A stretch of DNA of 64,000 nucleotides from Salvia splendens (Eukaryota > Streptophyta > Magnoliopsida > Lamiales > Lamiaceae): assembly GCF_004379255.2 (NCBI RefSeq), contig NC_056039.1, forward strand, positions 22,395,883 through 22,459,882. The letters are read 5' to 3'. The notes below the pieces were generated by a model, which did not search any database, was not told the origin of the DNA, and saw only the letters and a program-made list of their open reading frames with translations. Positions 1 to 11,070 of this stretch are shown piece by piece. Position 1 is the first letter of the stretch. Each line of letters begins with the position of its first letter. The position numbers were made by a program, and so were the translations under genes.

Positions 1-98
1 GCAGTTGAGTTTTAAGTCCATTCATAAACACATATATACAAATCCTAGACCAAAACAAACACTAGCACATACAGTTAACACAGACCACATATATATAC

Positions 99-197
99 AT
101 GTCATACTGGCCATTGTCTCCCCCCTCCCACTTCACAAGTGTCTGCCCTCAGACATGGCTGTGAAGTGGAAAATGAGAATGGCTAGTATGGCCGACA
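99..197 (-). other. Long imperfect inverted repeat in 3' noncoding region of element H
   Basis: The outer arms are CATACTGGCCATT (103-115) and AATGGCTAGTATG. The inner arms are CCACTTCACA and TGTGAAGTGG, with a C-rich bulge between them. The same structure, reverse-complemented, lies after ORF3 of element A at 19017-19112, and an analogous one lies in B at 28158-28227. Its place downstream of ORF3 and its recurrence suggest a structured transcript region. Function is unknown. Confidence 0.7.
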
Positions 198-247
198 TAC
201 AGACGCATGAACAAAACATGAACAAAACATACTTAGTCTAAAAACTT

Positions 248-282
248 CTCACACTTAGACTATGCAATAGGCTAAGTGGGAG
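248..282 (-). other. 3' region hairpin, H copy 3
   Basis: Arms CTCACACTTAG and CTAAGTGGGAG enclose an inner stem CTAT/ATAG with a three-base loop. This is one of three copies in H, spaced about 90-100 bases apart. The transcript sense is minus. Confidence 0.75.
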
Positions 283-336
283 AGTTGAAGACTTAAACAG
301 AACTCAACAAACACAAACATATATATACATAAACTT

Positions 337-371
337 CTCACACTTAGACTATGCAATAGGCTAAGTGTGAG
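337..371 (-). other. 3' region hairpin, H copy 2
   Basis: Perfect 11-base arms CTCACACTTAG and CTAAGTGTGAG flank a single mismatch, the inner stem CTAT/ATAG and a GCA loop. It is the best formed of the three H copies. Confidence 0.8.
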
Positions 372-435
372 TTAACATGCATACGATAAGAACACAGATA
401 TATACACATGCACCAAAGTAGCAAACCCTGTACTT

Positions 436-468
436 CTCACACTTAGACTATTGAATATGCTAAGTGCT
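436..468 (-). other. 3' region hairpin, H copy 1
   Basis: Outer arms CACTTAG/CTAAGTG are kept, but the inner stem has decayed (CTAT against ATAT, one mismatch). It is the copy nearest the end of ORF3. Confidence 0.65.
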
Positions 469-570
469 GTGAATGGGGTTTGCACACTCATACTACACAT
501 AATTACTCTACCTAAAACAAACAAAACAACACATAAAAAAACTAAAACTGAAAAAGATAAAAAAAACTAA

Positions 571-960
571 CTGGTCATTAGGGTGGGTGGTCACATATTC
601 CTCCTACTCCTCCGCGGGGTAGGGCTGGGTACAGGTGATTCCTCGGGTTCCTCCTCTTCGGACTCATAGTGGTTCTCCTCAGACTCTCCGGTACATCAGT
701 ACCTTCTTCCTCCGGTTCTCCTTCTTCCTTCTTTGCTACCGGTGGTTCACCATTCTGGCCTCCATGGCCACTAGTTCCAGATCCATCAGCTGTCCTTCCT
801 CTTGCTAACTCCTTCAGTATGCTCTCCATCACCTTCGTCAGACGGGTTAACTCTGCCCTTGCTTGCCTGTTCTCCTCTGCTAATTCAACTACCACCCTCT
901 CCAGGTTCGCTTGCCTCTGAGCTTGAACCTGTGCGCCTTGCCTGCTGCTACTTGCCCATT
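571..960 (-). pseudogene. ORF3 (Athila-type extra ORF) C-terminal fragment, element H
   Basis: Reading leftward, this matches the last ~110 residues of ORF3 of element A (18380-18722). It has a heptad-like coiled-coil stretch (VVELAEENRQARAEL), an acidic Glu-rich segment, a basic Arg-rich cluster and a terminal PPTLMTS close to PPTLLTS in A. A frameshift between the acidic and basic parts breaks the frame, so the real stop near 571 is in another frame. The 5' part is missing: at 960/961 the sequence jumps into an LTR fragment. In Athila-like elements ORF3 follows integrase and has no established function. The rest of H lies outside the window to the left. Confidence 0.75.
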
Positions 961-1832
961 AATCAAGAATTACACTTACTGGGCGACATGCAAGGTGACA
1001 GAATTCACGTAAACTTGGATTTCGCACTTAATCACTTCGGAAACTAAATCTAAACAACAAACTTAACTAACAATCTCAGATCGAGCAACTCCAAATGAAA
1101 TCATGCCTTCAACACTTAGAAATTACCGCAACAACTAGATCTAAGCTACCTAGGCAGAATGAAACAAATTCAAAGCGAAAGAGATGCATAAAAACAACTT
1201 CATTGCATAAAACGTTTGGATCCCAATAAAACACTTCAAAAGATAACAAGTACTGAATATGCAACAGATCCAACGAAAGGAAAACAAGTAAAGATTAACT
1301 AGGAAAGCGAATAAAGATTGTTTTGCCACTCCGGGCGAAGAAACTGCTACGACTACGAAATGAACTGGCTGAAACGATGGAAAGCGATTCTCCGGTGGAC
1401 TTATAGAACTTCAGGTGACCATGGCTGTGGTGAGGGAAGAGAAGATTTTAGACGGTGCTGAAAGAATTTATCTACCGAGAGAGAGGACTCTAACTAAGTG
1501 TGAATGTCGATCCTCATTCTATCTCCAAGTGGCTTTCTTTTATAGGGAGGCATGCCCTTGCTTTTTAGGGTAGACTCTCTTCGTGAAATGACTCTTTTGC
1601 CCTTGTTTGTGGTTGATCCTTCCCAGCAATCCTTCTTCTCTATCTCGAGCCTTTTTGGCATGCATCCTGGTCAGTATTGCACATTTCTGGTGCTCTTTTC
1701 ACCTGCGTTATCTGAACCCTTTCATACTGACTGGTACCCTTTTCCTGCACACTTTAGCAACTATTTTGCAGATATAATCCAATTAAGCACGTTATACTGA
1801 CCAGTAACCAAGGCCTAGAATGCGACTTATCA
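961..1832 (-). mobile_element. Athila-like LTR fragment (5' portion), inverted
   Basis: This aligns in direct orientation with 61821-62689, the 5' LTR of element E. Reading leftward it begins TGATAAGTCGCATTC at 1832, the typical TGATAAG start of Athila-type LTRs. It covers about the first 870 bases of the LTR. The TATA-like CTATAAAAG lies near 1538-1547. It ends abruptly at 961 against ORF3 of H and at 1832 against a copia gag fragment, so neither junction is a normal element end. Confidence 0.8.
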
Positions 1833-2543
1833 TTCATACCTGTAGCCTTACCCTTTCTAGGACAGTCTGGCTTCCAATGCCCCTTTTTTCCACACTTGAA
1901 GCACTTACCAGTTTGCTTCTTGTTTACCTTCCTTTTCTTCTTTCCCTTAGCATCCTTAGCGGCAACCTGGTTCGCTAATTTCTTCTTTCCTACGCCAGGC
2001 CTAGGGCCAGAGGAATGATGTGTCGAACTAAGGTGTATTTCCTTTTGTTCATCTCAAAGTTGAGCTTGAAATGTTGAAAGTTAGGGGGTAGACTTTGAAG
2101 GATTATAGGGATCGATCGTCCCTCCCAAAACCTCAATTTGAGTGAGGTGGATCATTATCTCGAGGACATGTTCCCGCACAGAAGAGCCTTCCTTCATAGT
2201 CTTCGCCATGATACTCCGAAAGGCTTGAAACTTAGCCGTTCGATTTGTGAGATTTTGCATAATCTCAGCGGTAGTCGCCATGGCGGCATGCTGATGTCTA
2301 AGCACTGTTGACAAGGAGGCCAACATATAACACTTAGCCATCTCATTCACCTTATGCCACCGTTTATGCGCATCTCGGACTGCCTGCGAGGCAATAGCCG
2401 CCGGCGTAGGAGGTCGTGGAGCAGTGATCACAAAATTGTACTCATCAGCTGTGAGAACGATGTCTATTTTGTTTCCATTCTATCTAATTTTGGCCCTCGA
2501 GTTTGTTTTCTTTGAGAATTGCAGAAAGAGGATTGAATGACAT
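1833..2543 (-). pseudogene. gag: Ty1/copia gag fragment
   Basis: Translated leftward from the ATG at 2543, the start MSFNPLSAILKENKLEGQN is a copia Gag N-terminus. The central segment at 2081-2431 (HKRWHKVNEMAKCYMLASL and onward) is of the UBN2/copia Gag type. Near 1850-1920 a CCHC zinc knuckle reads CFKCGKKGHWKPDC. A tyrosine codon has become a stop after residue 19, and at least two frameshifts follow. The fragment ends at the LTR fragment at 1832, with no protease or pol following. Bases 2544-2640 upstream look like the copia leader. This fragment is not part of copia G, whose gag is deleted. Confidence 0.85.
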
Positions 2544-2644
2544 TTTGACGATTTAGGTTGCACTGCAAAACAAAAGATTTACTATTTGTCATAAACTTAT
2601 GTAATGAAATTGACGAGATTAACCAAAGAACTTTTCAAAATCTT

Positions 2645-3444
2645 ACAATTGTAAAATTAAAATTTTGAAGCATGAATTCGTATGAGTAGACTAGATCTGA
2701 GTTTGCTAGTTAGGATTCTAAGTGTTTAATCGTTCAATCCGAAGTTTAATGCATGAGATCCGAGTTTACGTGACTTTCGCCACCTTGCATGTTAGTCAAT
2801 ATGCGTAATCTGGGATTATCGGGTATTAATCTTCGAGTATTAGCTTTTTAATTGTGGATCTTGGTTTGTGAAGTTGTTGATCTGAGTTGTTATCAATGGA
2901 ATATGTGTTTATCTGATTTTTGTGCATACTTGTTGGAGAAGACAACATCCACATCCAATTTGTGGACCACTTTTACTTTTCAACTGCTTTTACCTTTTGT
3001 CCTTCACCCTTTGTCATAATTTTGGCGGATCTGGAAGTTCATCAGCCAGTTTGGCCGGAGATCCGTTTTGTCTCTGTCCACCTATTTTTAGCAACTTCTA
3101 CTTTTCACATGAACTGGAGTCGTACCAACCCACCTTTCACGTGCCCAACCTGATCCCGATATGAGAACTTCTTACCAGTCAGTAGAGTGTTTGCGTCTAG
3201 ATAGAACCTCAACCCAAGCATGGTAGCTAACCAAACCCCTTCCAGATTATCACCACAACCACAAGAAGCAAACATACATCTCTGTGGGATTTGACCCTTA
3301 TTCCCACTATACTAGCCAGTACATGTGGGTTGAGGAAATTGTTGATACCAGGTTTTTAGCTCGTCGTGCCAACGGCACAACTAGATTGGGAATCACCCTC
3401 CTGACCAGTTGATTACACGAGCCTGCACAAAACCTGCTCTTTCA
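2645..3444 (+). mobile_element. Element A 5' LTR, 3' portion
   Basis: This matches the reverse complement of E's LTR from about 61990 to 61338, then continues about 149 bases further, where E is deleted. It ends in CA two bases before the primer site. The LTR start is missing: a copia leader and gag fragment adjoins near 2640. I see no protein-coding potential. The left boundary is approximate to about 30 bases because the alignment fades. Confidence 0.75.
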
Positions 3445-3446
3445 AA

Positions 3447-3465
3447 TGGTGCCGTTGACGGGGAT
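3447..3465 (+). promoter_or_regulatory. Primer binding site of element A (tRNA-Asp type)
   Basis: TGGTGCCGTTGACGGGGAT differs at two of 19 positions from the complement of the 3' end of plant tRNA-Asp(GUC). Element B carries an exact version. The position two bases after the LTR end fits minus-strand priming. Confidence 0.85.
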
Positions 3466-3641
3466 GGATGGCGTTTCTACTTGCTTTTGTGTGTGATACT
3501 TTGGCGTATATACTGTTCATAATTTTTCCTTTCTTTTGTTTTCCAATTTTTCCGAAAATACTCCCATGAGGATCAATACTTGTTTCCACTCGTTCTTGCC
3601 TGTCGACAGCCCTGTCTGACCTAGGCATGAGTAGCGACGAG

Positions 3642-4664
3642 CAGTGACGGAACCAGAAAATCAAATAAGCCGGGGCTGAAATTTAAAAATAAAATAAATA
3701 ATAGTATTATTTAATTTTACATGCATTGTCTGTACAACTTTTATGACAAACTACTATTTTCGACAAGTTACCATACATTGAAATGCCGAAGAATAGTCTC
3801 ATTTCCAATTCTTTTATGAAAATTTCTCTCTCAGTGTATATAACTAAGATATCTTTCATCCATTCGTCTTCCATTCTACCCAAGATCTATCTTTCTTAAT
3901 AAGAATACTGGTACTATTATTTGAAGCACTTGCAATTTAATCATACCTTAGTTTTTTGAAAAAATACAAGTACATAACTATAACCAACAACAACAAGATT
4001 TCTTAGATAATATATATACATATATACATGTACTACTAAATTTACTAACTACAACTTGCACAATACAAATAATTTTATACTAATTCTAGTTTACCAAACT
4101 ACCAAGTGGGCCAAATCCAAGTACCAAACAAATTAAGACGAATTGAGGAAAATAAAATTAAGAAACATGAGATAGAGATGAACTACTGCCAAAAGTAAGA
4201 TTATTTTATATAATAAATTTATTTTATAATTTTATAAAATAGTGAACATTTACATACCCTGCTATCCATCAAAATAATTACCTTAATCGGCGACGGAGCA
4301 CAGCTTTAAAGATCCGACGGCAGGCCGTGCTCTCCTGACCAGGCGTGAACTTGTGAGGAGCAATTTAGTAACTCCAGCCGTGATTAATGATTTGGGAATT
4401 GGGCTAATTATATCAAAAGGCCAAAATTAAAAAGCAGCCCAATAATAAAATTAATAGCCCAAAACTAGTAAGCCCTAGTCTTCGTCAAATTTCAATTCCA
4501 GAGAATAGTGGTGCGGCGGCATGGCTGGAGTTGGAGACTTGCAGTGCTGGCTTGGTCAGGGGCGGAGACTGGTCGGAGTTGGGCTGTATAAGGGAGGACT
4601 AGGGTCTGGTGCCGGCAAAGCCCCCGCTGGCGCGGGGGCTTGTCTCTACGTGGTTCTGTCTCTG
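3642..4664. mobile_element. Non-autonomous hAT-like transposon inserted in the leader of element A
   Basis: The insert is bounded by an 8 bp target site duplication, GCGACGAG (3634-3641 and 4665-4672), the length typical of hAT. Its imperfect terminal inverted repeats are CAGTGACGGAACCAG at the left and, reverse-complemented, CAGAGACAGAACCAC at the right. These resemble Tip100-type hAT ends. Element E keeps the empty site at about 61280-61300, which supports the boundaries. The 1,023 bp interior is AT-rich on the left and GC-richer on the right, with no transposase. A perfect hairpin, AAGCCCCCGC with its complement around a TGGC loop, lies at 4618-4641 near the right end. Confidence 0.88.
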
Positions 4665-4738
4665 GCGACGAGGACAAGGATACCATAGAGGAAGCGGAGT
4701 CAGTATCACCAGTCAAGTCAGAAGGAAGCCAGTAAGGA

Positions 4739-5567
4739 TGGCCGAAAACATTGAAGATTATCCGAAGATCGGGTCACTGAATGCACATGCCTATGGAGAG
4801 CCCCCACAGGCTATAGTAATCACTCCAGGGCAGGCCGCATGTGATGTCAAGCCTCATGTTATAGCAGTTTTACCCACATACAATGGGAAGAGCTATGAAG
4901 GACCTTACGAGTTCCTTCATGAATTCTGTAAGATTTGTAAGGCGCAGAAACAGCCAGCAGGGTCGAGTGAAGATGATTACAGGTTGAAAGCCTTACCGTT
5001 CGTCCTGAAGGGAGAAGCGAACACATGGTTCATGCGTCTACCACCCAACTCCATCAGAACTTGGGGGTTGACTTCAAGTTAGCCTTTCTCGACCCGTTCT
5101 TTCCGTCAACCAAGACGAGTGTGCTGAAAAAGAAGATATCGTGCGTCAGACAAGACTATGATGAGCCCTTGAGCGACTACTGGGCGCGATACATAAGTCT
5201 CTTGGACGCATGTCCCAACCATCGCATGTCCGATGTGGAAATCTATCACACCTATTATGAGGGAATGAACAAGGAGACTAAGGACCTAGCGAACTCGTCA
5301 GCCAGAGGAGGTTTCCTGCAGTTGAGAGTCAGCAAGGACAAGGAAGTCCCGAGAAAGCTTTTGAGTGTGAAAAGGGCTTACGACAATCCAATGGAAAGCT
5401 ACAACAGGAAAGGAGTGGCGAGCGCTTCGTCGAATGAGAAAGAGAATAAGTTGGAGACGCGCATGGATAAGCTAGAGAAGGCGCTCTTGACAGCCATAGA
5501 GAAGCACCAACCAAAAACCGGCAAGTTACTGAGCCAAGAGGCCAAGATCCTACCTACAATCAACTAG
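4739..5567 (+). pseudogene. gag: gag of element A (capsid region)
   Basis: The start MAENIEDYPKIGSLNAHA matches the gag start of E. The core has the plant gypsy Gag signature: YEFLHEFCKICKAQK, then LPFVLKGEANTWF, then DACPNHRM with HTYYEGM. A frameshift near 5070 splits it (first part to 5082, second from about 5061). A stop at 5565-5567 ends it early. Gag forms the virus-like particle in the cytoplasm. The first ATG was chosen because the preceding bases align only with the leader of E. Confidence 0.85.
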
Positions 5568-6647
5568 AGGATCTGGACAACATGGCGCAAGTCAATGCAG
5601 CTGGGCACTAGAATCCTAATGGGAGTTGAAAGCCAGGGAAGTAGCTAGACGCACCATGGAGGAAGCATCTAAATTTTTGATGGGGAGATGGAAACCAAAA
5701 CCAAACCCAGAACCAGAGTCAAAATAGGGCCAGAATCAGAACAACCCCCCATAAAATCAGAACCCCTACCGTGTACCTGCAAACCCAGACCATCAATCCA
5801 ATTGGCCAGGACGGAACCAACAGCCACAAAACCCAAATCAACCCCCGCAAAAACCAAACTCGAGTTCCCCGTATGTACCGCCCCATCAGAGGAACTACCA
5901 AAACCATCAAAACCAAAATTCCCAACCTCCAAACAACTCCACCCAAGACAACCCGAACCATTCTAACCAGTACAGTTACTACCCGCCTAACCCAAATCAG
6001 CGCCATCGTACCTATCACTCAAACAACCTGAACTACCAGTAGAATCCTAACGGCCATTATAACCCTTACCACCGACCAGGACCCAACCAGTACCAGAATC
6101 CCAACAAGTCGAGAAGGATGATCGAGAACACGATGGGAGAACTACTTTCCTCACAGCAAAATTTGAGGAATGAGTTGCAATCCAACAACGAAGTGGTGCA
6201 AGGGATGCAGAGTGCTCAAAGGGAACACAAGGCTAATATGGATATGATAAACAAGCAACTATCCCAGCTGGCAAACTCGATGAGTGAGATGAAGAGGAAT
6301 TCAGGGACGCTTCCGTCTACAGTCCATATACATGGGAAGGCAAATGTGAGTAAGGTTACACTATGATCTGGCACATCATATAACGGACCTGAGATGAAGA
6401 GGTCAATAGATGAGCCAAGTACAGAGGGAAGGTCCAAAGGATGTGGGGATGTCTGGCAAAAAAGAGTAGGAATGCCAAACCCTCAAGTGGTGAAGCGAGC
6501 TCGAGTTGGAGAAGAGTCGTGTGAGATCGAAAAGGAAGGAGACCAACTGCCTGGGAGGAATGGCCAAAACAAAACCGGGTCAGTTACTGAGCCCCCAACC
6601 AAAGCGGAGGAGAGAAATCCGAGGAGATCACCGAAACTCCAAGTAGG
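5568..6647 (+). pseudogene. gag: gag C-terminal Asn/Gln-rich and coiled region of element A
   Basis: This is low-complexity Asn/Gln/Pro-rich sequence in shifting frames (5568-6117). A readable segment at 6118-6363 follows (MGELLSSQQNLRNELQSNN, then KQLSQLANSMSEMK), with the same order in B, D and E. A stop at 6364-6366 and further frameshifts separate it from protease. No CCHC knuckle is recognisable, which is usual in Athila Gag. Long open frames on the other strand here are compositional shadows. Confidence 0.7.
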
Positions 6648-7364
6648 GTGGCGAAGGGAGAAAAGCCGTTTCCATATCGCTTTGTAACCAAAAGGAAGAA
6701 GGAGGATCCCGTGGATTACTCGTCCATATTTGGGAAGCTGAATGTCACCATACCGTTCCTCCAAGCTATGAAGCTGCCCCCATTGGGGAAATTCATCAAT
6801 GATTTCATCGCAGGAAAAGCCAAGGAGGACGGGAAAATCGTGGTGGAAGGAATGGCGTCGTCTATTGTCCAGGAGAAGCTCCCACCCAAGAGAGCCAACC
6901 TAGGTATGTTCACTCTACCCATAACCATTGAAAATGTAAAAATTGACCATGCAATGTGCGACCTAGGAGCATCCATAAATATCATGCCCTTGTCGATATA
7001 CAATTGTTTGAAGGGAGTGAGGCTACAAGCACTAGAGTCTTAATTCAACTGGCTGATAGGCCATGCATTAAAAGTGCATGATTTCCTGTATCCTGCTGAC
7101 TTTTATGTGATCAAAATGAGTGAACCCGAAGCCAGAGAGTCAAGTGGAATACTTCTAGGGAGACCTTTCTTGAGAATAGCAAAAACGATTGTAGCCATGG
7201 CTGAGGGAACAATATGCATAGATTTTCATGGCGAAAAATTCACATTCAATATTGATGAAGCTATGAGGAAACCCATTGATTCTGAGAATCTATGCTATGT
7301 TGATGTGATTGATCCCCTAGTCCAAGAATACCTTGAGACTGAGTTATTGCAGGAAAAACTTTAG
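6648..7364 (+). pseudogene. Aspartic protease region of element A
   Basis: The sequence KPFPYRFVTKRKKEDPVDY leads into IFGKLNVTIPF and the active-site segment CDLGASINIMPLSIY. Here DLG replaces the canonical DTG/DSG, as also in D. After a frameshift near 7040 the second half continues: HDFLYPADFYVIKMSEPEA and GILLGRPFLR, the conserved ILGRPFL-type flap end. A stop at 7362-7364 separates it from RT; in E and D the same linkage is also broken. Protease would process the Gag-Pol polyprotein. Confidence 0.82.
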
Positions 7365-7831
7365 GCCTTAGATGTGTATGAGCAGGCAGACGTGGACACC
7401 GCTGCATGGTGTGAATTGATCAACAATCAAGAGTTAACTGACGAGGAAGTCGAGGAAGTAATTAAGGAATTCCGTCAGAAGCCGGAGTTCGCGGGAACCA
7501 CAAGTGCTAATCTACCAGCCAGTACAGAAGGTACTGTCGAGTTAGAAACAAGGAGAGAAGATGAATCAGAGAAATATCCTTTGCCGTCAGATACATTCCT
7601 CCCACAAGTTGAATTGAAGAAGCTGCCAGCCAATCTGAAATACGCCTACCAAGGGGAGGAAAATTCACTCCCGGTAATTGTCAAAAGCAAGCTGACAGAG
7701 GAACAAGAGGCAGGGCTACTGGTTGTGCTGAGCAAGAACAAGAAGGCCATCGGGTGGAGTCTGACAGACTTAGTAGGAGTAAGCCCATATGTATGTATGC
7801 ACCATATCAGTTTGGAAGAAGGAGCTAAAGC
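7365..7831 (+). pseudogene. pol: RT N-terminal part of element A, before the copia insertion
   Basis: The sequence ALDVYEQADVDTAAWCELI leads to KKLPANLKYAYQGEEN and then SKNKKAIGWSLTDLVG with the MHH...LEEGAKA motif. This is the connector and first RT segment. It is cut after LEEGAKA at 7831 by copia G and resumes at 12551. The element otherwise reads well here, so the insertion is the main break. Confidence 0.85.
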
Positions 7832-8209
7832 TGTTAGAGTTTGTATACTAGAAATCACCTTTCGAGTGATTGAATACTGTAAAACTCTATATGTTATTTT
7901 CCAAAGGAATAAAAAAGATTATTTTTGTCATAATGTTGTTATGCTTTACATTTAATGGATGTTTATAGCGTATTTAAATGTATAAGCAACGTAACAAAGT
8001 CTAAGTCTTTGTTTTAGTAGACCGGTTGTGGGCGTCGTCCACTTTATGGTAACACAGTCAGTTCTGAACAAAGAAAAATAAGAATTTCATAACCTAGATA
8101 GGCCTAGACTACCTATCGTGAAAGGTTGCAATGTCAGTCCGCATATTTATAAGCCTTACTGAAATAAGATGACATTGGTGTGGTATAGCACTGAATTGGA
8201 TCTAACAGC
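7832..8209 (+). mobile_element. Copia G 5' LTR, truncated
   Basis: Nearly identical to 11082-11459 in the 3' LTR, then abruptly different. The TCTAACA at 8201-8207 looks like an LTR terminus but is internal: the 3' LTR continues past it for over 1,000 bases. Confidence 0.9.
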
Positions 8210-8560
8210 CATATCTATCATGGTATCATGGAAAACAATCTGTACACAATCACATCTACACAGTTTAATAATCGCAAATCAGAATTCAATACAACATCGA
8301 AAATTTCAAAGAAAAGAAAAACACCTTCAAGTTCAATGAACGAAACGTATTTATGACACCTTAGACTTGGTCATGCCAATGAAAGGAGGATCCATTCTCT
8401 TGTGGAACAAGACCTTATTAAAGGTCTAGAGAAGGAACCTTTTCATAAGTGTGAATCATGCTTAGAAGGCAAGATGACCAAGAGGTCTTTTAAGACTAAG
8501 GGTAATAGGGCAAAGAAGTACTTGAGCTCGTTCATACCGATGTATGTGGACCAATGTCAA
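8210..8560 (+). pseudogene. pol: Copia G pre-integrase (GAG_pre-integrs) region
   Basis: From about 8230 the frame carries a short leader into the HLRLGHANERR motif and then CESCLEGKMTKRSF, the zinc-binding His/Cys segment before copia integrase. The tryptophan normally preceding HLRLGH is a TGA stop here (8354-8356). The beginning of the domain is lost at the 8209 deletion junction. Confidence 0.8.
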
Positions 8561-9165
8561 CAGAGGCAAGATGTGATTTTCGATACTTCATCACTTTTAT
8601 TGATGACTTCTCGAAAATCGGATATGTCTATTTGATGAGCCACAAGTTTGAATATTTTGACAAGTTCAAAGAGTTTAAGGCATATGTGGAGACGTATCAT
8701 GGAAAGAGTATTAAAAGCCTGCGATCTGATCGCAGAGGCGAATACCTCAGTGCCGAGTTTTTGGACTACTTATCGGTGGCGAGAATTGAATCCCAACTGA
8801 CCGCGCCGGGCACACCCCAGCAGAACGGCGTGGCTGAAAGAAGGAATAGGACCTTGTTGAACATGGTCCAGTCGATGATGAGTTTTGCATGACTACCTAT
8901 TTTGTTTTGGGGACATGCCTTGCTTTCTGCAAGTCATATTTTAGACAACTTACCATCAAAATCCGTAACTACTCCTCCTTATAAGTTGTGGACTGGGCGC
9001 AAGCCTAATCTAGCAGATCTCAAGATTTGGGGTTGCCCGGCTCATGTATTGGAAAAGGATCCAACTAAGCTAGGATCAAGGACGGAGGTATGTGTGTTTA
9101 TAGGTACCCTAGAGGATCGAAAGCTTATGAATTCTATAGTCTCCGAGACAAGAAAGTCATTGTGA
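8561..9165 (+). pseudogene. pol: Copia G integrase core
   Basis: The core is readable as FITFIDDFSKIGYVY, then SLRSDRRGEYLSAEF, then GTPQQNGVAERRNRTLL. These are the catalytic Asp, Asp and Glu contexts of a retroviral-type DDE integrase. Stops at 8633-8635 (other frame) and 8890-8892, and a frameshift near 9090, break it. It ends at the LGSRTEVCVFIG-type segment that leads to RT. Confidence 0.85.
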
Positions 9166-10436
9166 GTACTCACGCGACATTCATAGAGGAAGATTATATA
9201 ATGAATCATAAACCCAACAGTGAAGTGGCTCTTGACGAGCTAACTTCTGTCACAAGTTCCATTAACCAAGAACCCGTACCTAGTGTACAAACAATTCCCA
9301 AAATTTCAACTTCTACTCCAAGTATTGTAGTGCCGCGCCGCAGTGGGAGGCTCTCTCATGAGCCCAATAGATACATTGGTTTGGGGGAATCTATGGATCA
9401 CTCCTCGGACATCAATGTATTAGATCCCTGGAACTTTGCAGAGGCGCGGGCAGATGTTGATCATTGCGAATGTGTGAAAGCAATGGATTCAGAACTACAA
9501 TCTATGATAGGCAAAGACGTCTACGATTTGTCCGTCCTATCCGAAGGCTTTACTACCATTGGGAGCAAATGGATATACAAGCGTAAACGTGGACCTAATG
9601 GACGAGTTAAAGTCTTTAAGGCAAGACTAGTGGCCAAGGGGTATACCCAAAGGGAAGGTGTCGATTACGACGAGACCTTCTCCCCGGTGGCCATTCTCAA
9701 ATTGATCCTGATACTATTGTATATAGCAGCTTATAAGGATTAGGATGTGTGACAGATGGACGTTAAGACTGCGTTCTTGACCGGGAGTCTTGAGGAGACC
9801 ATCTACATGGAACAACCCGAAGGATATGCCATGAAGGGCAAGGAACACATGGTTTGGAAGCTTAAGAAGGCCATTTATGACCTCAAGCAAGCATCTAGAT
9901 CATGGAACCAGTGTTTCGATCAGACTGTGAATAAGTTTAGATTCGAAAAGTGCTCAAATGAAAGCTGCGTTTATAAGAAGGTTAAAAAGGGGAATGTTGT
10001 GTTCTTAGTTTTATATGTAGATGACATTCTTCTAATTGGAAACAATAAAAAGATGTTGTCATCAGTACGAACTTGGTTGTCGAACCAGTTCGAGATGAAG
10101 GATATGGGAGACGCGGGACACATCCTCGGGATCAAGGTTCTTAGGAATCGTGAAAAGAGGATGTTGTGCTTATCTCAAGAACCCTACATCAATACTGTAC
10201 TTAGTCGCTTTAGCATGCAAGATGCCAAGAAATTTTTCTTACCTTTTAGACATGACATCCATCTATCTCAAGAGATGTGCCCCAAAACGCCAATTGTGAT
10301 AGAAGAGATGAGAATGATTCCATATGCTTCGGTAGTTGGAAGTCTCATGTATGCTATGCTTTGTACAAGGCTTGATATTTGCTTTGCTGTTGGCATGGTG
10401 GCAAGATATCAGTCGAATCCGGGCCAAGGACATTAG
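9166..10436 (+). pseudogene. pol: Copia G reverse transcriptase (RVT_2)
   Basis: A hydrophilic linker with PRRSGRLSHEPNRYIGL leads to KWIYKRKRGPNGRVKVFKAR and VAKGYTQREGVDYDETFSPV. Then come MDVKTAFLTGSLEE, YDLKQASRSW, and the catalytic box VLYVDDILLIGN (about 10010-10045). One stop at 9741-9743 splits the domain. The YVDD box is the usual copia form. The last 20 residues reach LCTRLDICFAVGMVARYQS before a stop at 10434-10436. Confidence 0.88.
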
Positions 10437-10979
10437 ACTGCCTTAAAGAACATACTCAAGTACCTTAAAAGGACTAAGGACTATGCTCTAGTTTAAAATG
10501 TAGCCGAGCTCTGTCCTTTGGGATATACTGACTCAGATTTTCAATCTGATCAAGACTCGAGAAAATCTACTTCTAGATATGTGTTCACTTTAGGAGGCGG
10601 AGCCGTAATTTGGAAGAGTGTGAAGCAAAAATGCATCACGGACTCGACCATGGAAGCCGAGTATGTGGCCGCTTCGGAGGCTGCAAAAGAGGCTGTATGG
10701 TTCAAGAACTTCCTTATGGATTTAGGTGTGGTTACGAATCTGTCCAAGAGCATCACCATTTATTGTGACAATTTTGGTGCTGTGGCAAACTCGAAAGAAC
10801 CAAGGGCTCACAAAGCGAGAAAACACATAGAGAGGAAGTATCATATCATTAGAGATATAGTGCAGAGAGGAGACATGCAATTGGTCAAGATTGCGTCAGA
10901 GAACAACCTGACAGATCCTTTTACAAAGGCATTGGCGGTGAAACCATTCGAACGCCATGTTGAAGGGATGAGAGTTTGA
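10437..10979 (+). pseudogene. pol: Copia G RNase H
   Basis: After a short out-of-frame stretch (LKYLKRTKDYAL), the domain reads [20 protein letters not shown], then [19 protein letters not shown], then [14 protein letters not shown]. These hold the acidic catalytic residues of copia RNase H. It ends at a TGA at 10977-10979, a normal pol end for the family. Confidence 0.85.
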
Positions 10980-11070
10980 CTCATTCAAGACTTCAACCCG
11001 CTTTCAGTATAACTGGGAGAATTAGACATGTGCACCTATATTTTATATACTCGAAAGCTGTTTTGGGTAT

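Noticed and set aside
241..470. CRISPR-like array of repeated palindromes
   Set aside because: Three spaced hairpins in a eukaryotic retroelement 3' region; the spacing sequences are shared between elements and no cas-like genes exist.
5669..6031. Overlapping frames on both strands at 5669-6031 as small proteins
   Set aside because: They arise from an A/C-rich, Asn/Gln/Pro-coding gag tail and have counterparts only as gag in E and D.
8201..8207. TCTAACA as the 3' terminus of a short (~375 bp) copia LTR
   Set aside because: It mirrors the TGTTAGA start, but the same bases are internal in the full LTRs at 11082-12545 and 22422-23986.
8220..8232. TGGTATCA near 8224 as primer binding site of copia G
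   Set aside because: The 3' LTR shows the real LTR is 1,464 bp, so 8209 is a deletion joint, not an LTR end. The motif lies in degraded pre-integrase coding sequence.
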